A stretch of DNA of 64,000 nucleotides. It comes from an uncultured Collinsella sp. (GTDB lineage: Bacteria; Actinomycetota; Coriobacteriia; Coriobacteriales; Coriobacteriaceae). The stretch covers positions 1 to 64,000 of the forward strand of contig CAAEON010000003.1 in the NCBI GenBank assembly GCA_900757615.1, in the 5' to 3' direction. The translations under genes and the position numbers were made by a program. Below the pieces are notes generated by a model, which had not been told where the DNA came from, ran no database searches, and saw only the letters and a list, made by a program, of their open reading frames with translations. The first letter of the stretch is position 1; the number at the start of each line of letters is the position of its first letter. This document shows, piece after piece, positions 32,989 through 42,978 of this stretch.

Positions 32989-33017
32989 ATGATAGCCGCT
33001 CACACGGCATCAGGCAA
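32989..33017 (-). promoter_or_regulatory. Promoter of the VUT-SDR unit
   Basis: On the minus strand TTGCCT (33017-33012), a 17-base spacer and TATCAT (32994-32989) form a good sigma-70 type promoter. Transcription would start near 32982 and give a leader of about 80 bases that contains the preQ1-like aptamer. Confidence 0.6.
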
Positions 33018-33059
33018 GCAAACGGCGCGGCAGCCCCACAGGACCACCGCGCCGGCGCA

Positions 33060-34673
<1,614 letters not shown>

Positions 34674-34829
34674 GCGGATCCTTTCTTGCGTTCTATATGC
34701 ATTACGTCGATGTAACTGCCCTATTGTAGCCGTGAAACCTCGCCATAGGGCACCTATCAGGACAAATTCATCAGTTGGGGTCTGGGTAGCCGGCTTAATC
34801 CGAATTTGTCTCTTGCGTAACTGTGCATA

Positions 34830-34863
34830 GTGTATATATACTGTGCTTACCGGTTATATACAC
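34830..34863 (+). promoter_or_regulatory. Operator-like inverted repeat before the GntR-ABC operon
   Basis: GTGTATATA (34830-34838) and TATATACAC (34855-34863) are perfect inverted copies separated by 16 bases, 28 bases upstream of the GntR start codon. The TATATA core may overlap the -10 region. This arrangement fits autoregulation by the YtrA-type GntR protein encoded next. Confidence 0.65.
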
Positions 34864-34890
34864 GTGTAGCCCAACAGCTAAGGAGCCGCT

Positions 34891-35271
34891 GTGGACATCA
34901 TCCTATCCAATTCGAGCGACAAGCCCATCTACGAGCAGATCTCCTCGCAGGTCAAAGCTCAGATCCTTTCGGGCGCACTCGCTGCGGGAGCCAAACTCCC
35001 CAGCATCCGTGCACTCGCGAGCGACCTGGGTGTGAGCGTCATTACCACCAAGCGTGCCTATGCCGACCTGGAACAGCTCGGCTTTATCTGCACCGTGCAG
35101 GGCAAGGGCTGCTTTGTCGCCGAGGGAAACCAGGAGCTCTTGCGCGAAAACCAGCTCTGCCATATCGAAGAGCTGCTTACGCAGGCGGCAGAACAAGCCG
35201 AAACCCTGGGCGTCACGCGCGACAAATTGCACGAGATGCTCGACCTTGTGGCCCCCGAAACCATGCAGTAG
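34891..35271 (+). CDS. GntR-family regulator, YtrA subgroup
   Basis: A 126-residue protein: the winged helix of GntR (about residues 8-75; PIYEQISSQVKAQIL, then LPSIRALASDLGVSVITTKRAYADLE) followed by a short helical dimerisation tail, which defines the YtrA subgroup. Such regulators repress the ABC transporter operon they head. The start is GTG at 34891 after AAGGAG. An inverted repeat upstream is the likely operator. The inducer is unknown; YtrA relatives respond to cell-wall-active antibiotics or acetoin-phase signals. Confidence 0.93.
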   Translation: MDIILSNSSDKPIYEQISSQVKAQILSGALAAGAKLPSIRALASDLGVSVITTKRAYADLEQLGFICTVQGKGCFVAEGNQELLRENQLCHIEELLTQAAEQAETLGVTRDKLHEMLDLVAPETMQ

Positions 35272-35294
35272 CCATCTGCAAGAAAGGCTATACC

Positions 35295-36176
35295 ATGCAA
35301 AACTTGCTAGAACTCAAAGGTGTTTCATGCCGCGCAAGCGACCGTTTTTCGCTACGCGATGTCACGCTCACCGTGGAGCCCGGCCAGATTGTCGGCTTTG
35401 TGGGCGCAAACGGCGCCGGCAAGACAACGACCATTCGTGCCGCGCTCGGGCTTATAAAGCTCGATGCCGGCGAGGTGTACCTGTTTGGGCAGCGCTGCGA
35501 CGCCAACGTGCCCGACGAGGCGCAGCGCCATCTGCGCTCCCGCGTCGGCCTTGTCCTGGACACGTGCCCCTTCCCCTCCACGCTCAAGGTGGGCCAGATC
35601 GAGAGGCTCGTAGGCCCGGCGTACCCCACGTGGAGCTGCGAAACGTTCGCCGGATTCATCGACCGATTTGGCCTCGATCCCAAGACGAAGGTCAAGGACC
35701 TCTCCCGCGGCATGGGCATGAAGCTGCAGCTTGCCTGCGCGCTCAGCCACGATGCCGAGCTGCTCGTTTTGGACGAAGCCACCGCAGGCCTCGATCCCAT
35801 GGCGCGCGAGGAACTGCTCGACGAGCTGCTTGCCTTTGTCGCCGACGGCCAGCACAGTGTGCTGCTCTCGAGCCACATTACGTCCGACCTTGATCGCGCC
35901 GCCGACCGCGTCATCTGCATCGATAACGGCTCGATTGTGTTTGACCTGCCGCGCGAGGACATTACTGACCGCGCCGGCATCGCCCACTGCACCCAGACAC
36001 AGGCCGCCGAGCTTATGGCTTGCGTCGAAGGCGCCCGTGCCGCCCACCACGCCTATAGCGTGGACGTGCTCGTGCCCAACCGTCGCGAAGCGCTCGAAGC
36101 CTTCCCCGAGATTCCCTGCGATCGGGCAACCATTGATGATTATCTTCGCCTCATACTGAAAGGGGCTTCGAAATGA
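35295..36176 (+). CDS. ABC transporter ATP-binding protein
   Basis: A 293-residue ABC ATPase. Walker A is GANGAGKTT, the signature LSRGMGMKLQLA, Walker B LLVLDEATAGLD and the switch His is in SSHI; an added C-terminal domain of about 70 residues follows, as in YtrB/CcmA-like exporters. It would power the ABC-2 permease encoded next, whose start overlaps this gene's stop (ATGA). The ATG at 35295 follows AGAAAGG, 23 bases after the GntR stop codon. Export of a small peptide or drug is the usual role of such operons. Confidence 0.92.
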   Translation: MQNLLELKGVSCRASDRFSLRDVTLTVEPGQIVGFVGANGAGKTTTIRAALGLIKLDAGEVYLFGQRCDANVPDEAQRHLRSRVGLVLDTCPFPSTLKVGQIERLVGPAYPTWSCETFAGFIDRFGLDPKTKVKDLSRGMGMKLQLACALSHDAELLVLDEATAGLDPMAREELLDELLAFVADGQHSVLLSSHITSDLDRAADRVICIDNGSIVFDLPREDITDRAGIAHCTQTQAAELMACVEGARAAHHAYSVDVLVPNRREALEAFPEIPCDRATIDDYLRLILKGASK

Positions 36177-36871
36177 AACGCGCCTTTATGTCCGAGCTCG
36201 CCATCGTTCGCACGCTTGTCCCGAGCATTGCGGGCGTCGGCTTGTTCATCTTCGTCGTGCTGACGCTCGCCAACGCGTCGGATGGCGATTCCGGCATGAG
36301 CGCCGGCGCCTGCGCGGTCAGTGCCATGTCACCCATCATGGTCATGAGCTCGCTGGCCGGCTTCGACAATCAAAACGGTTGGGAGCGTTATCGGGCAACG
36401 CTGCCCTTCTCGCGCAAAGACATCATCTGCGCACGCTACCTGAGCATCATTGTCTTCTCGGCTGCCATGGCGTGCGCCGCCGCGCTTCTGAACATCGTCT
36501 CTATCCCGCTCTTCAACAGCGTGGGCATTCCTTCGACGGGACAGACGGTCTTTGAGATCGCAATCGCCTCGGCAGCATCGATGCTCATCTCCCTCATGAT
36601 GGTGTTTTTGGCGCAGCCGCTGTTCTTTCGATTTGGACACATGGAGGCGCTGCGCCTATCCGTTGGCCTGTTTGCCCTGCTCGGATGCCTTGCCATGGCC
36701 ACGCTGAGCTCCTCCAACCCCATCAGCAACTGGCTCATGTCGATTGCCGGGGCAAATCCCGATCCCGCCGTCCTCGGCTGCTTGTGCGCGGGCATCGCCG
36801 CACTGGCCCTCGTACTATTTGCACTGAGCTGCGCTATCAGCACCAAGGTCTATCGAACGCGCGATCTGTAG
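36173..36871 (+). CDS. ABC-2 type permease
   Basis: A 232-residue membrane protein with six predicted segments: about residues 12-32, 45-62 (weak), 90-112, 125-150, 158-178 and 203-225. The segment NQNGWERYRATLPFSRKDIICARYLS between helices 2 and 3 is typical of the short ABC-2 permeases that pair with YtrB-like ATPases and interacts with the ATPase. The start overlaps the ATPase stop codon by 4 bases, showing a translationally coupled unit. Cargo is unknown. No terminator is obvious downstream, where a convergent ClC gene ends 91 bases away. Confidence 0.85.
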   Translation: MKRAFMSELAIVRTLVPSIAGVGLFIFVVLTLANASDGDSGMSAGACAVSAMSPIMVMSSLAGFDNQNGWERYRATLPFSRKDIICARYLSIIVFSAAMACAAALLNIVSIPLFNSVGIPSTGQTVFEIAIASAASMLISLMMVFLAQPLFFRFGHMEALRLSVGLFALLGCLAMATLSSSNPISNWLMSIAGANPDPAVLGCLCAGIAALALVLFALSCAISTKVYRTRDL

Positions 36872-36961
36872 CCACGCGAGCCTCGATCCACGAAAGACGC
36901 GATCGCCGCCCCTCCCCGCAAATCCGTGACAAATGGCATATCCCCGGCACGCGCTATCGTG

Positions 36962-38263
36962 CTACTTGCGCAGCGGCTTGGGCAGCGGAATGCCGGCGGC
37001 GATAACGGCGGCGATGATCATGCAGACAATGCCCTTGAGCGGGAAACACATGAGCAGCAGGCCCACGACCATGACGGGCTGACGCATGACCGCGCCCATC
37101 GTCGATGCCGTGCAGACAGCGACGCAAAAGACCGGATCGACGCCAGTGAGGACGGCAAGGCCATAGCCCAGGCTTACGCCCGAGAAGATAACCGGGAAGA
37201 AGTGACCGCCGCGCCAACCAAGGTTGATGAGGGTGGGCGTCAGCATGGCCTTGACCAGACCGGTCGCGATGAGCACGCCGGCGGGAATGGTCAGGTAGGT
37301 TTCCATGAGCACGTCGGCCTGGGTCTCGCCGGCAAACATGGTGTAGGGCAGGACCGTGCCGCAGATGGCGAGCGCCAGACCAGCCAGCATGGCCTTGACG
37401 ACAGGACGCTCCCCTATTGCATGGGCAAGCGCTTCACTCGCGTGCTCCGAGACAAAGTACAGCCAGCCGCAGATTGTTCCGATCAGCGACAGAGGGATGA
37501 GCCAGGTAAGCTCCAGGTTGCCCACCTCGGCGGACTCGAACCTGGGCATGCCCATGCCGCCGCCCACAAGCTGGCCAAGCAGCAGGTAGGTGCCCAGACC
37601 GCCGGCAATCGCAATGCCGTAGACCACAGTCTTTTGCGCCTTGGGAAGCTTGATGGTGATCTCATCGGACGCGGACTCATCGTCATTAGCGCCCTGGCCG
37701 TCGGCGCTACCGGCGAGCGGCGCCACAAAGCCAAAGACGGGCGCGGTAAAGAGCGCCGTCAGCGCGGCCTGGGTGCCCAACAGCGTGAGCTCCCTAAACT
37801 CGGCGCCAAAGCGGTGCATGCGGTCGCCGACCCAGCTGCACAGACCCGCGATAACGCCGGTCAGGCCGGCCTCCGGTCCAATACTTCCGCCAAACAGCAA
37901 CGGCAGCAGCGCCGCAATCGACAGCTTGCCCAGATTGTCGTACGGGTAGCGACCGTCTTGCTTGACCTTGGTCATGACCTGGTTGAGGTCGTCGGTCTTG
38001 GCGCCCGTCATCTTTTCGTACAGGCCAATCACCAAGCCGCCCAGCAGGCAGACAAAAAACGGGTACGGCAAAAAGCCAAACGGACCGCTCGCGAGTTCGG
38101 GCGAAGAGACACCCAGCATATGCGGGACCTCGGTCCACAAATAATCAATGCCGTGCTCCATCGCAAAGAAGAATAGCCAGACTGCAGCACCCGCAAGTGC
38201 ACCGGTCACGGCAACGCTGACCAAAAACAGCGCGCGGTTTGTGGGTTTGGCAAGGTTATCCAT
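36962..38263 (-). CDS. ClC-family chloride channel/antiporter
   Basis: A 433-residue integral membrane protein of the ClC family. The selectivity-filter region is recognisable as GGSIGPEAGLTGV, and the later LGWRGGHFFPVIFSGVSLGYG corresponds to the second filter loop (GxFxP type). Ten or more hydrophobic segments are visible. The gating Glu is plausible in GPEAG. It may exchange Cl- or F- for protons. A run of acidic residues in the middle (SADGQGANDDESASDE) forms an unusual polar loop. The ATG follows GGAGG. It converges with the ABC permease gene. Confidence 0.88.
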   Translation of the reverse strand: MDNLAKPTNRALFLVSVAVTGALAGAAVWLFFFAMEHGIDYLWTEVPHMLGVSSPELASGPFGFLPYPFFVCLLGGLVIGLYEKMTGAKTDDLNQVMTKVKQDGRYPYDNLGKLSIAALLPLLFGGSIGPEAGLTGVIAGLCSWVGDRMHRFGAEFRELTLLGTQAALTALFTAPVFGFVAPLAGSADGQGANDDESASDEITIKLPKAQKTVVYGIAIAGGLGTYLLLGQLVGGGMGMPRFESAEVGNLELTWLIPLSLIGTICGWLYFVSEHASEALAHAIGERPVVKAMLAGLALAICGTVLPYTMFAGETQADVLMETYLTIPAGVLIATGLVKAMLTPTLINLGWRGGHFFPVIFSGVSLGYGLAVLTGVDPVFCVAVCTASTMGAVMRQPVMVVGLLLMCFPLKGIVCMIIAAVIAAGIPLPKPLRK

Positions 38264-38388
38264 CGGGTCCTCCCGCGGTCAAAGTCGACATAGATACATT
38301 TTATTGTAGAGCGCGCGTTGCCCGAACGAGCCAACCACCTGCGCCGCAAACGGCACCATTGGGAGTCATAGTGGGGCAGGCTCAAGAC

Positions 38389-38922
38389 TTATCCGGTAAT
38401 AATCGAGGCAATCTCGCGCAAATCGTCGGCAAAGTAGATGCCGTGCTGGCGCTGCGGGCTCGATAAGCCCTTATCAATCATGTGTCCGAGCAGCGCCTTG
38501 AGGTCGTTGTAGTAACCGTTCAGGTTGTACAAAATGCACGGCGCATCGAGATGCCCCAACGACACGGCGGACATGACCTCGGCAATCTCCTCGAGCGTGC
38601 CCGTACCGCCCGGGAAGGCGATGAACGCGTCGCCGAGCTCGATCATCTTGGCCTTACGCTCGGCCATGTCACTCGTCACGATGAGGTCGTCAATACCGTC
38701 GTGTTGAAACTCTGCCTCGATAAAAAAGCTCGGCTCAACGCCCGTCACATGCCCGCCAGCATCGAGCACGCTATCGGCAAGCGCGCCCATCAGGCCCGAC
38801 TTGGAGCCGCCGTATACCAGCGCGTGGCCGTTGGAGCCAATCCACGTGCCGAGCTCTCGCACTGCAGGCAGAAACGCCGGGTCGTTGCCGACGCTCGCGC
38901 CCAGGTATACCGTGATATTCAT
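38389..38922 (-). CDS. LOG-family protein (TIGR00730 type)
   Basis: A 177-residue Rossmann-fold protein. VYGGSKSGLMG and FPGGTGTLEEI (the PGGxGTxxE motif) identify the Lonely-Guy family, which includes cytokinin riboside monophosphate phosphoribohydrolases. In bacteria these hydrolyse AMP-like nucleotides or unknown riboside phosphates. The catalytic Glu and Arg regions (AERKAKM) are present. It is in the same direction as the ion-channel gene 36 bases upstream and could be co-transcribed with it, but no functional link is evident. Confidence 0.9.
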   Translation of the reverse strand: MNITVYLGASVGNDPAFLPAVRELGTWIGSNGHALVYGGSKSGLMGALADSVLDAGGHVTGVEPSFFIEAEFQHDGIDDLIVTSDMAERKAKMIELGDAFIAFPGGTGTLEEIAEVMSAVSLGHLDAPCILYNLNGYYNDLKALLGHMIDKGLSSPQRQHGIYFADDLREIASIITG

Positions 38923-38958
38923 ATTCAGTCCCCCTCGTCGTGACGCACGTCGCCCGTT

Positions 38959-39384
38959 CTAGCGTTGGCGTCGGCGATATTCGCGCACACGGCGCGACAG
39001 GTCGGCGAGCTCGTCACGATCGAGCTCTTCCAAATGCTCCAGATCATCCATAAAGCGCGCCATGGTGTCCTTTTGGCGCAGCTTGATGAGCGTATTGCAG
39101 TAGTTCACCGCCACGCCCGTAAGCATGGCGATATAGAAGATACTGATGACGCTTAGGATGACGGTAATGCCGCGGGCAACCGGCGTTTCTGCCGGGATAT
39201 CGCCAAAGCCGATCGTCGAGACCGTCTCAAAGCTAAACCAGAGACCATCACCAAAGGTGAGGGTCGTAGGCTCGGACAGCCAGACAGCCGTCGAGCACAG
39301 CAGGTAAAAGATAAGAAACAGGCCCGTGATGCGTGCAAAGCCAGCCTGTCGCAGCACATCGGCAAGCGTCCTCAACCTGTTCAT
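38959..39384 (-). CDS. Two-span potassium channel-like protein
   Basis: A 141-residue protein with one segment near the N terminus (about residues 17-35), a pore helix with the selectivity filter TIGFGD, and a second segment (about 72-97). It ends in a charged, mostly helical tail rich in Arg and Glu (MDDLEHLEELDRDELADL). This is the minimal KcsA-like plan; the filter is TIGFGD rather than TVGYGD, a known variant that still conducts K+. The ATG at 39384 follows GGAAAGGG. A TTG start seven codons upstream is possible. Confidence 0.85.
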   Translation of the reverse strand: MNRLRTLADVLRQAGFARITGLFLIFYLLCSTAVWLSEPTTLTFGDGLWFSFETVSTIGFGDIPAETPVARGITVILSVISIFYIAMLTGVAVNYCNTLIKLRQKDTMARFMDDLEHLEELDRDELADLSRRVREYRRRQR

Positions 39385-39436
39385 CGCGACCCTTTCCACG
39401 GACAACCAATCACGTTCGCTCGGTATTGTCCCACAA

Positions 39437-39494
39437 CCGGCAGTTGGGGACGTTCCTTTTGTGCCGGCAAAAAGGGACTGTCCCCAACTGCCGG
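39437..39494. repeat. Palindromic repeat, family B, copy 2
   Basis: Perfect 15-base arms (CCGGCAGTTGGGGAC at 39437-39451 and its complement at 39480-39494). The 28-base interior holds GTGCCGGCA and AAAGGGA, linking it to families A and B. It lies between the divergent ion-channel and sensor-kinase genes, about 53 bases upstream of the former. Confidence 0.9.
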
Positions 39495-39581
39495 GCGGGA
39501 CCGTTTAGCGGTGCAGCTGCCGACTGGGCAGGCTGAGCTGATATCCTTATGCGGTAATGTCTCGATTCGTTAGGATTGCAT

Positions 39582-42386
39582 GTGAGAGCTTCCGCTGTCC
39601 TTCGTTCAGTTATATATCGCACCTTGGCCGTCGCGCTTGCCGTGCTCGCCGTACTGAGCACCATCATGCCCGCCCCCGCCTATGCCGCCAATACCGATCA
39701 GCAGGTCAAAACAGTCCGCGTTGGTTGGCTTGTCAACAACGAGGGCTTCCAGGACGGCACCCCCGGCGAGCGTCTCTCGGGATGGGGTTACGAGTACCTC
39801 CAGACCCTCTCGTACTACACACCCGGCTGGCAGTACGAATACGTCTCCGGCACCTTCACCGAGCTTATGGAGAAGCTCGAGACGGGCGAGATCGACCTCA
39901 TGCCCAACATCTCCTACTCCGAGGAACGCGCCCAAAAGCTGCTCTTTTCCTCGAACCCCGAGGGCACCGAGCGCTACTACATCTATGCCAGGCCCGAGCG
40001 CGACGATCTGGCCAAGGGTGACCCCCGAGCGCTCCAAGGCCTTACCATCGGCTGCAACCCCGGCGTTATGCAAACCTTCGTTGGCCAGCAATGGCTCGCC
40101 AACGAAGGAATCGCCTGCACATACAAGGAGTATGACGGAAACTCCGTTCTCTTTGATGCGCTGGCAAACGGCGAGGTCGATGCCGTCATCATGAACGACA
40201 CGACCTCGTCGCCCAGTGCCTCCCCCATGTTCTACATTGGGTCGAGCGACTACTATTTTGCCGTCCCCAAAAGCCGCCCCGACCTGATGGACGACATCAA
40301 TGCCGCCATGACAGCAATCGCCCGCGTCAACCCACGCTATAACGACGAAGTCAAATCTCACTACTCGGCCCAAAACAGCGGTTCATCATCGCTCAACGGC
40401 CCCGAATGTTCCTGGCTCAAAGCAAACAACAACACCATCACGCTCGGCTACATTACGGGCAAACTCCCCTACTGCAACGAAGACGAAGACGGCAAAATGG
40501 AAGGCTCGCTCGCATCGCTTGCGACGACGCTACACGATAAATTTGGCATTACGGTCAAAACCGTCGCCTTTGATAGCTACAAGATGATGTCAAAGGCCCT
40601 GTCAGAGGGAAGCATAGACGTTGCGCTGCCGGCATACCGAGATTACTGGTTTGCCGAGCAATCAGGCGTTGTGCAGTCGGTATCGTTGGGGACCATGTCC
40701 CTCACCGCCATCCACACCGGCAGTAACCTGAAAAAAGACCTTCAGAACATCGCCTGTACCATATCATCGTTTGTCAACCGAAATGCACTTGAAAGTCTAT
40801 TCCCCACAGCGACCGTAACCGAATACCAATCCGACGATGAAGCGTTCGACGCCCTCAGGAAGGGAACGGCGCGCTGCATCGTCGCTCCCAGTTCACGCGT
40901 AAAAACCATCGGTGACCGTTATGATCTCGAGGACTGCGAGACGGTCGAGCTCCCTGACACCTGTGACCTCGCGTGCTTGATGTCGCGCGGCAAGCCCGAA
41001 CTGCTGGGAATCATCAACAAGGGCATCATCAATGCCGGAGAATCGCTCTCCGCAAGTAATTACTCCTCCACGTCGTACACGGCCCAGGAATCCAACACGC
41101 TTCAATTCCTTTATCGCAACCGCACCGCCATTGCAGCTACCCTCATCGGTATGTTGTCGGTCGGCATCGTCCTGCTCATCTGGGCGCTCGTGCGCGCTCG
41201 AACCGAGCGCAAAAAAGCCGATGCTGCCAACGCCGCTAAGACGGCATTCCTCACGCGCATGAGCCACGACATCCGTACGCCGCTCAACGGTATCCTGGGC
41301 CTTATCGAAATTGAAGAATTGAAGGAAGGCGATATGCAAGTCGCCCGCGAGAGCCGTGCCAAGGCGCGCGTTGCCGCCAATCACCTGCTCTCGCTGATCA
41401 ACGATATCCTCGAGATGGGCAAAATCGAAGACCGCAAGCTAACGCTGGAACATGCGCCTTTTAACCTCAAAGAGCTCTGTGACGATGCGCTGGTGCTGTG
41501 CAAGCTCCGCGCGTCCGGCAACGGCATCACAATGCAGAACAATAGCCTGCCGTACGCCACGGGGCCATACATGATCGGCAGTCCCACCCATATCCGACGG
41601 ATCATAATCAACCTGCTAGACAACAGCATTAAGTACAACAAGCACGGCGGCTCCGTCACCTTTAGCTCACAGACCGAGCCACTCGATAACGGGCGCGCGC
41701 TCTTTTGCTTTAGCGTTTCGGACACCGGCATTGGCATGGCTCCCGAGTTTTTAAAGCATATCTATGAGCCGTTTGCCCAAGAAGGTGACGATGCGCGCAG
41801 CAAGTTCCAGGGAACCGGCATGGGCATGCCAATCGTCAAGTCACTTATTGAACTGATGGGCGGCACGATTGAGATTTCGAGTGAGGTTGGCGTGGGAAGT
41901 ACGTTCAACGTCCAGATTCCGCTCGATATCGACAAGAACCCTCAGGCAGGAGAACGTGCGGACGGCCAGGCAAACAGCTGCTCGCTTGCCGGCATGAACG
42001 TCCTTTTGGCAGAAGATAACGAGCTCAATGCCGAGGTTGCCCAGGCTCTGCTCGAAAGCGAGGGCATCGTCGTAACTCACGCCGCCGACGGCAACGAAAC
42101 GGTCGACCTATACGTTGGCCGTCCCGCCGGCAGCTTCGATGCGATCCTGATGGACATCATGATGCCGGGCATGGACGGCTATGAGGCAACCCGCGCGATT
42201 CGCCTGAGCAAGAAGGCCGATGCAGCCGATATCCCCATCATCGCGCTCACCGCCAATGCCTTTGCCGAGGACGCCAAGGCGGCACACGACGCCGGCATGA
42301 ACGCTCATCTGTCCAAACCGCTCGACTTTAACAAGCTCAAAATCATACTCGCCCGCATCAAGAAAAACGGACCCGTTTCGCTATAG
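39582..42386 (+). CDS. Hybrid histidine kinase with two fused solute-binding domains
   Basis: A 934-residue sensor. After a signal peptide (about residues 1-37) come two family 3 periplasmic-binding domains (about 45-260 and 285-510), a membrane helix (about 522-545), a HisKA domain with phospho-acceptor His562 in SHDIRTPLNG, an HATPase domain with DTGIGM and GTGMGM boxes, and a receiver domain with Asp858 in LMDIMMPGMDG. The extracellular domains should sense amino acids or similar solutes. GTG at 39582 is chosen because AGGA lies 6 bases ahead; a TTG two codons earlier is possible. No response regulator is adjacent. Confidence 0.9.
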   Translation: MRASAVLRSVIYRTLAVALAVLAVLSTIMPAPAYAANTDQQVKTVRVGWLVNNEGFQDGTPGERLSGWGYEYLQTLSYYTPGWQYEYVSGTFTELMEKLETGEIDLMPNISYSEERAQKLLFSSNPEGTERYYIYARPERDDLAKGDPRALQGLTIGCNPGVMQTFVGQQWLANEGIACTYKEYDGNSVLFDALANGEVDAVIMNDTTSSPSASPMFYIGSSDYYFAVPKSRPDLMDDINAAMTAIARVNPRYNDEVKSHYSAQNSGSSSLNGPECSWLKANNNTITLGYITGKLPYCNEDEDGKMEGSLASLATTLHDKFGITVKTVAFDSYKMMSKALSEGSIDVALPAYRDYWFAEQSGVVQSVSLGTMSLTAIHTGSNLKKDLQNIACTISSFVNRNALESLFPTATVTEYQSDDEAFDALRKGTARCIVAPSSRVKTIGDRYDLEDCETVELPDTCDLACLMSRGKPELLGIINKGIINAGESLSASNYSSTSYTAQESNTLQFLYRNRTAIAATLIGMLSVGIVLLIWALVRARTERKKADAANAAKTAFLTRMSHDIRTPLNGILGLIEIEELKEGDMQVARESRAKARVAANHLLSLINDILEMGKIEDRKLTLEHAPFNLKELCDDALVLCKLRASGNGITMQNNSLPYATGPYMIGSPTHIRRIIINLLDNSIKYNKHGGSVTFSSQTEPLDNGRALFCFSVSDTGIGMAPEFLKHIYEPFAQEGDDARSKFQGTGMGMPIVKSLIELMGGTIEISSEVGVGSTFNVQIPLDIDKNPQAGERADGQANSCSLAGMNVLLAEDNELNAEVAQALLESEGIVVTHAADGNETVDLYVGRPAGSFDAILMDIMMPGMDGYEATRAIRLSKKADAADIPIIALTANAFAEDAKAAHDAGMNAHLSKPLDFNKLKIILARIKKNGPVSL

Positions 42387-42428
42387 TTTGTGCTCAACCA
42401 CCACGCACGACCAGAAAGGAAGCCAACG

Positions 42429-42908
42429 ATGTTTAGGCCCTTACGTCGAAAGAAACGCGCCATCACTGACGAGGAAGCGCGCGAACTGCTCGCTACCTGC
42501 AAGCGCGGCGTCTTTGCCGTCAACGGCGACGATGGCTACCCGTACGCCATTCCCGTCAACTACTTCTTTGACACCGAGCACGGCAAGATTTATTTCCATG
42601 GCGCCAAAGCCGGCCACAAGGTCGACGCACTCAAGCGCGATGACAAGGTCTGCTTTACCGTTTACGGCAACGAGTGGCACAAGGACGGTGACTGGGCTCC
42701 CTACGTTATGAGTACCGTGGTCTTTGGCCGCTGTCGCCTGGCGAACGACGCTCCCGCGTTTATCGAAGACAAAGTCCGCCAGCTCGCCCTTAAGTACTAC
42801 CCTTCCGCCGAGGAAGTCGAAGAGGAAATCGCCAAGGACATTAAGGGCGTCCAGCTCTACGAGATTACGATTGAACATCTTTGCGGTAAGCAAATTCAGG
42901 AAAAGTAA
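42429..42908 (+). CDS. Pyridoxamine 5'-phosphate oxidase-like flavoprotein (NimA-like)
   Basis: A 159-residue split-barrel FMN-binding protein. The pattern ELLATCKRGVFAVNGDDGYPYAIPVNYFF, then GKIYFHGAKAGHKVDALKRDDKVCFTVYG, is that of the NimA/PNPOx-like group, some of which reduce 5-nitroimidazoles. The ATG at 42429 follows AAAGGAAG. It lies 42 bases after the sensor kinase and ends before a strong terminator, so it could be co-transcribed. The activity is not known; a reductase of small aromatic or heterocyclic compounds is likely. Confidence 0.88.
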   Translation: MFRPLRRKKRAITDEEARELLATCKRGVFAVNGDDGYPYAIPVNYFFDTEHGKIYFHGAKAGHKVDALKRDDKVCFTVYGNEWHKDGDWAPYVMSTVVFGRCRLANDAPAFIEDKVRQLALKYYPSAEEVEEEIAKDIKGVQLYEITIEHLCGKQIQEK

Positions 42909-42936
42909 GTCCCCTCAGCAGACCTCATCAATAGCA

Positions 42937-42976
42937 ATATGGCCCGGTTCCAACCCACCTTGGAACCGGGCCATAT
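42937..42976. terminator. Bidirectional terminator
   Basis: Perfect 16-base arms (42937-42952 and 42961-42976) with an 8-base loop between the convergent PNPOx-like and hybrid kinase genes. It ends two bases before the stop codon of the latter. Confidence 0.9.
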
Positions 42977-42978
42977 GC

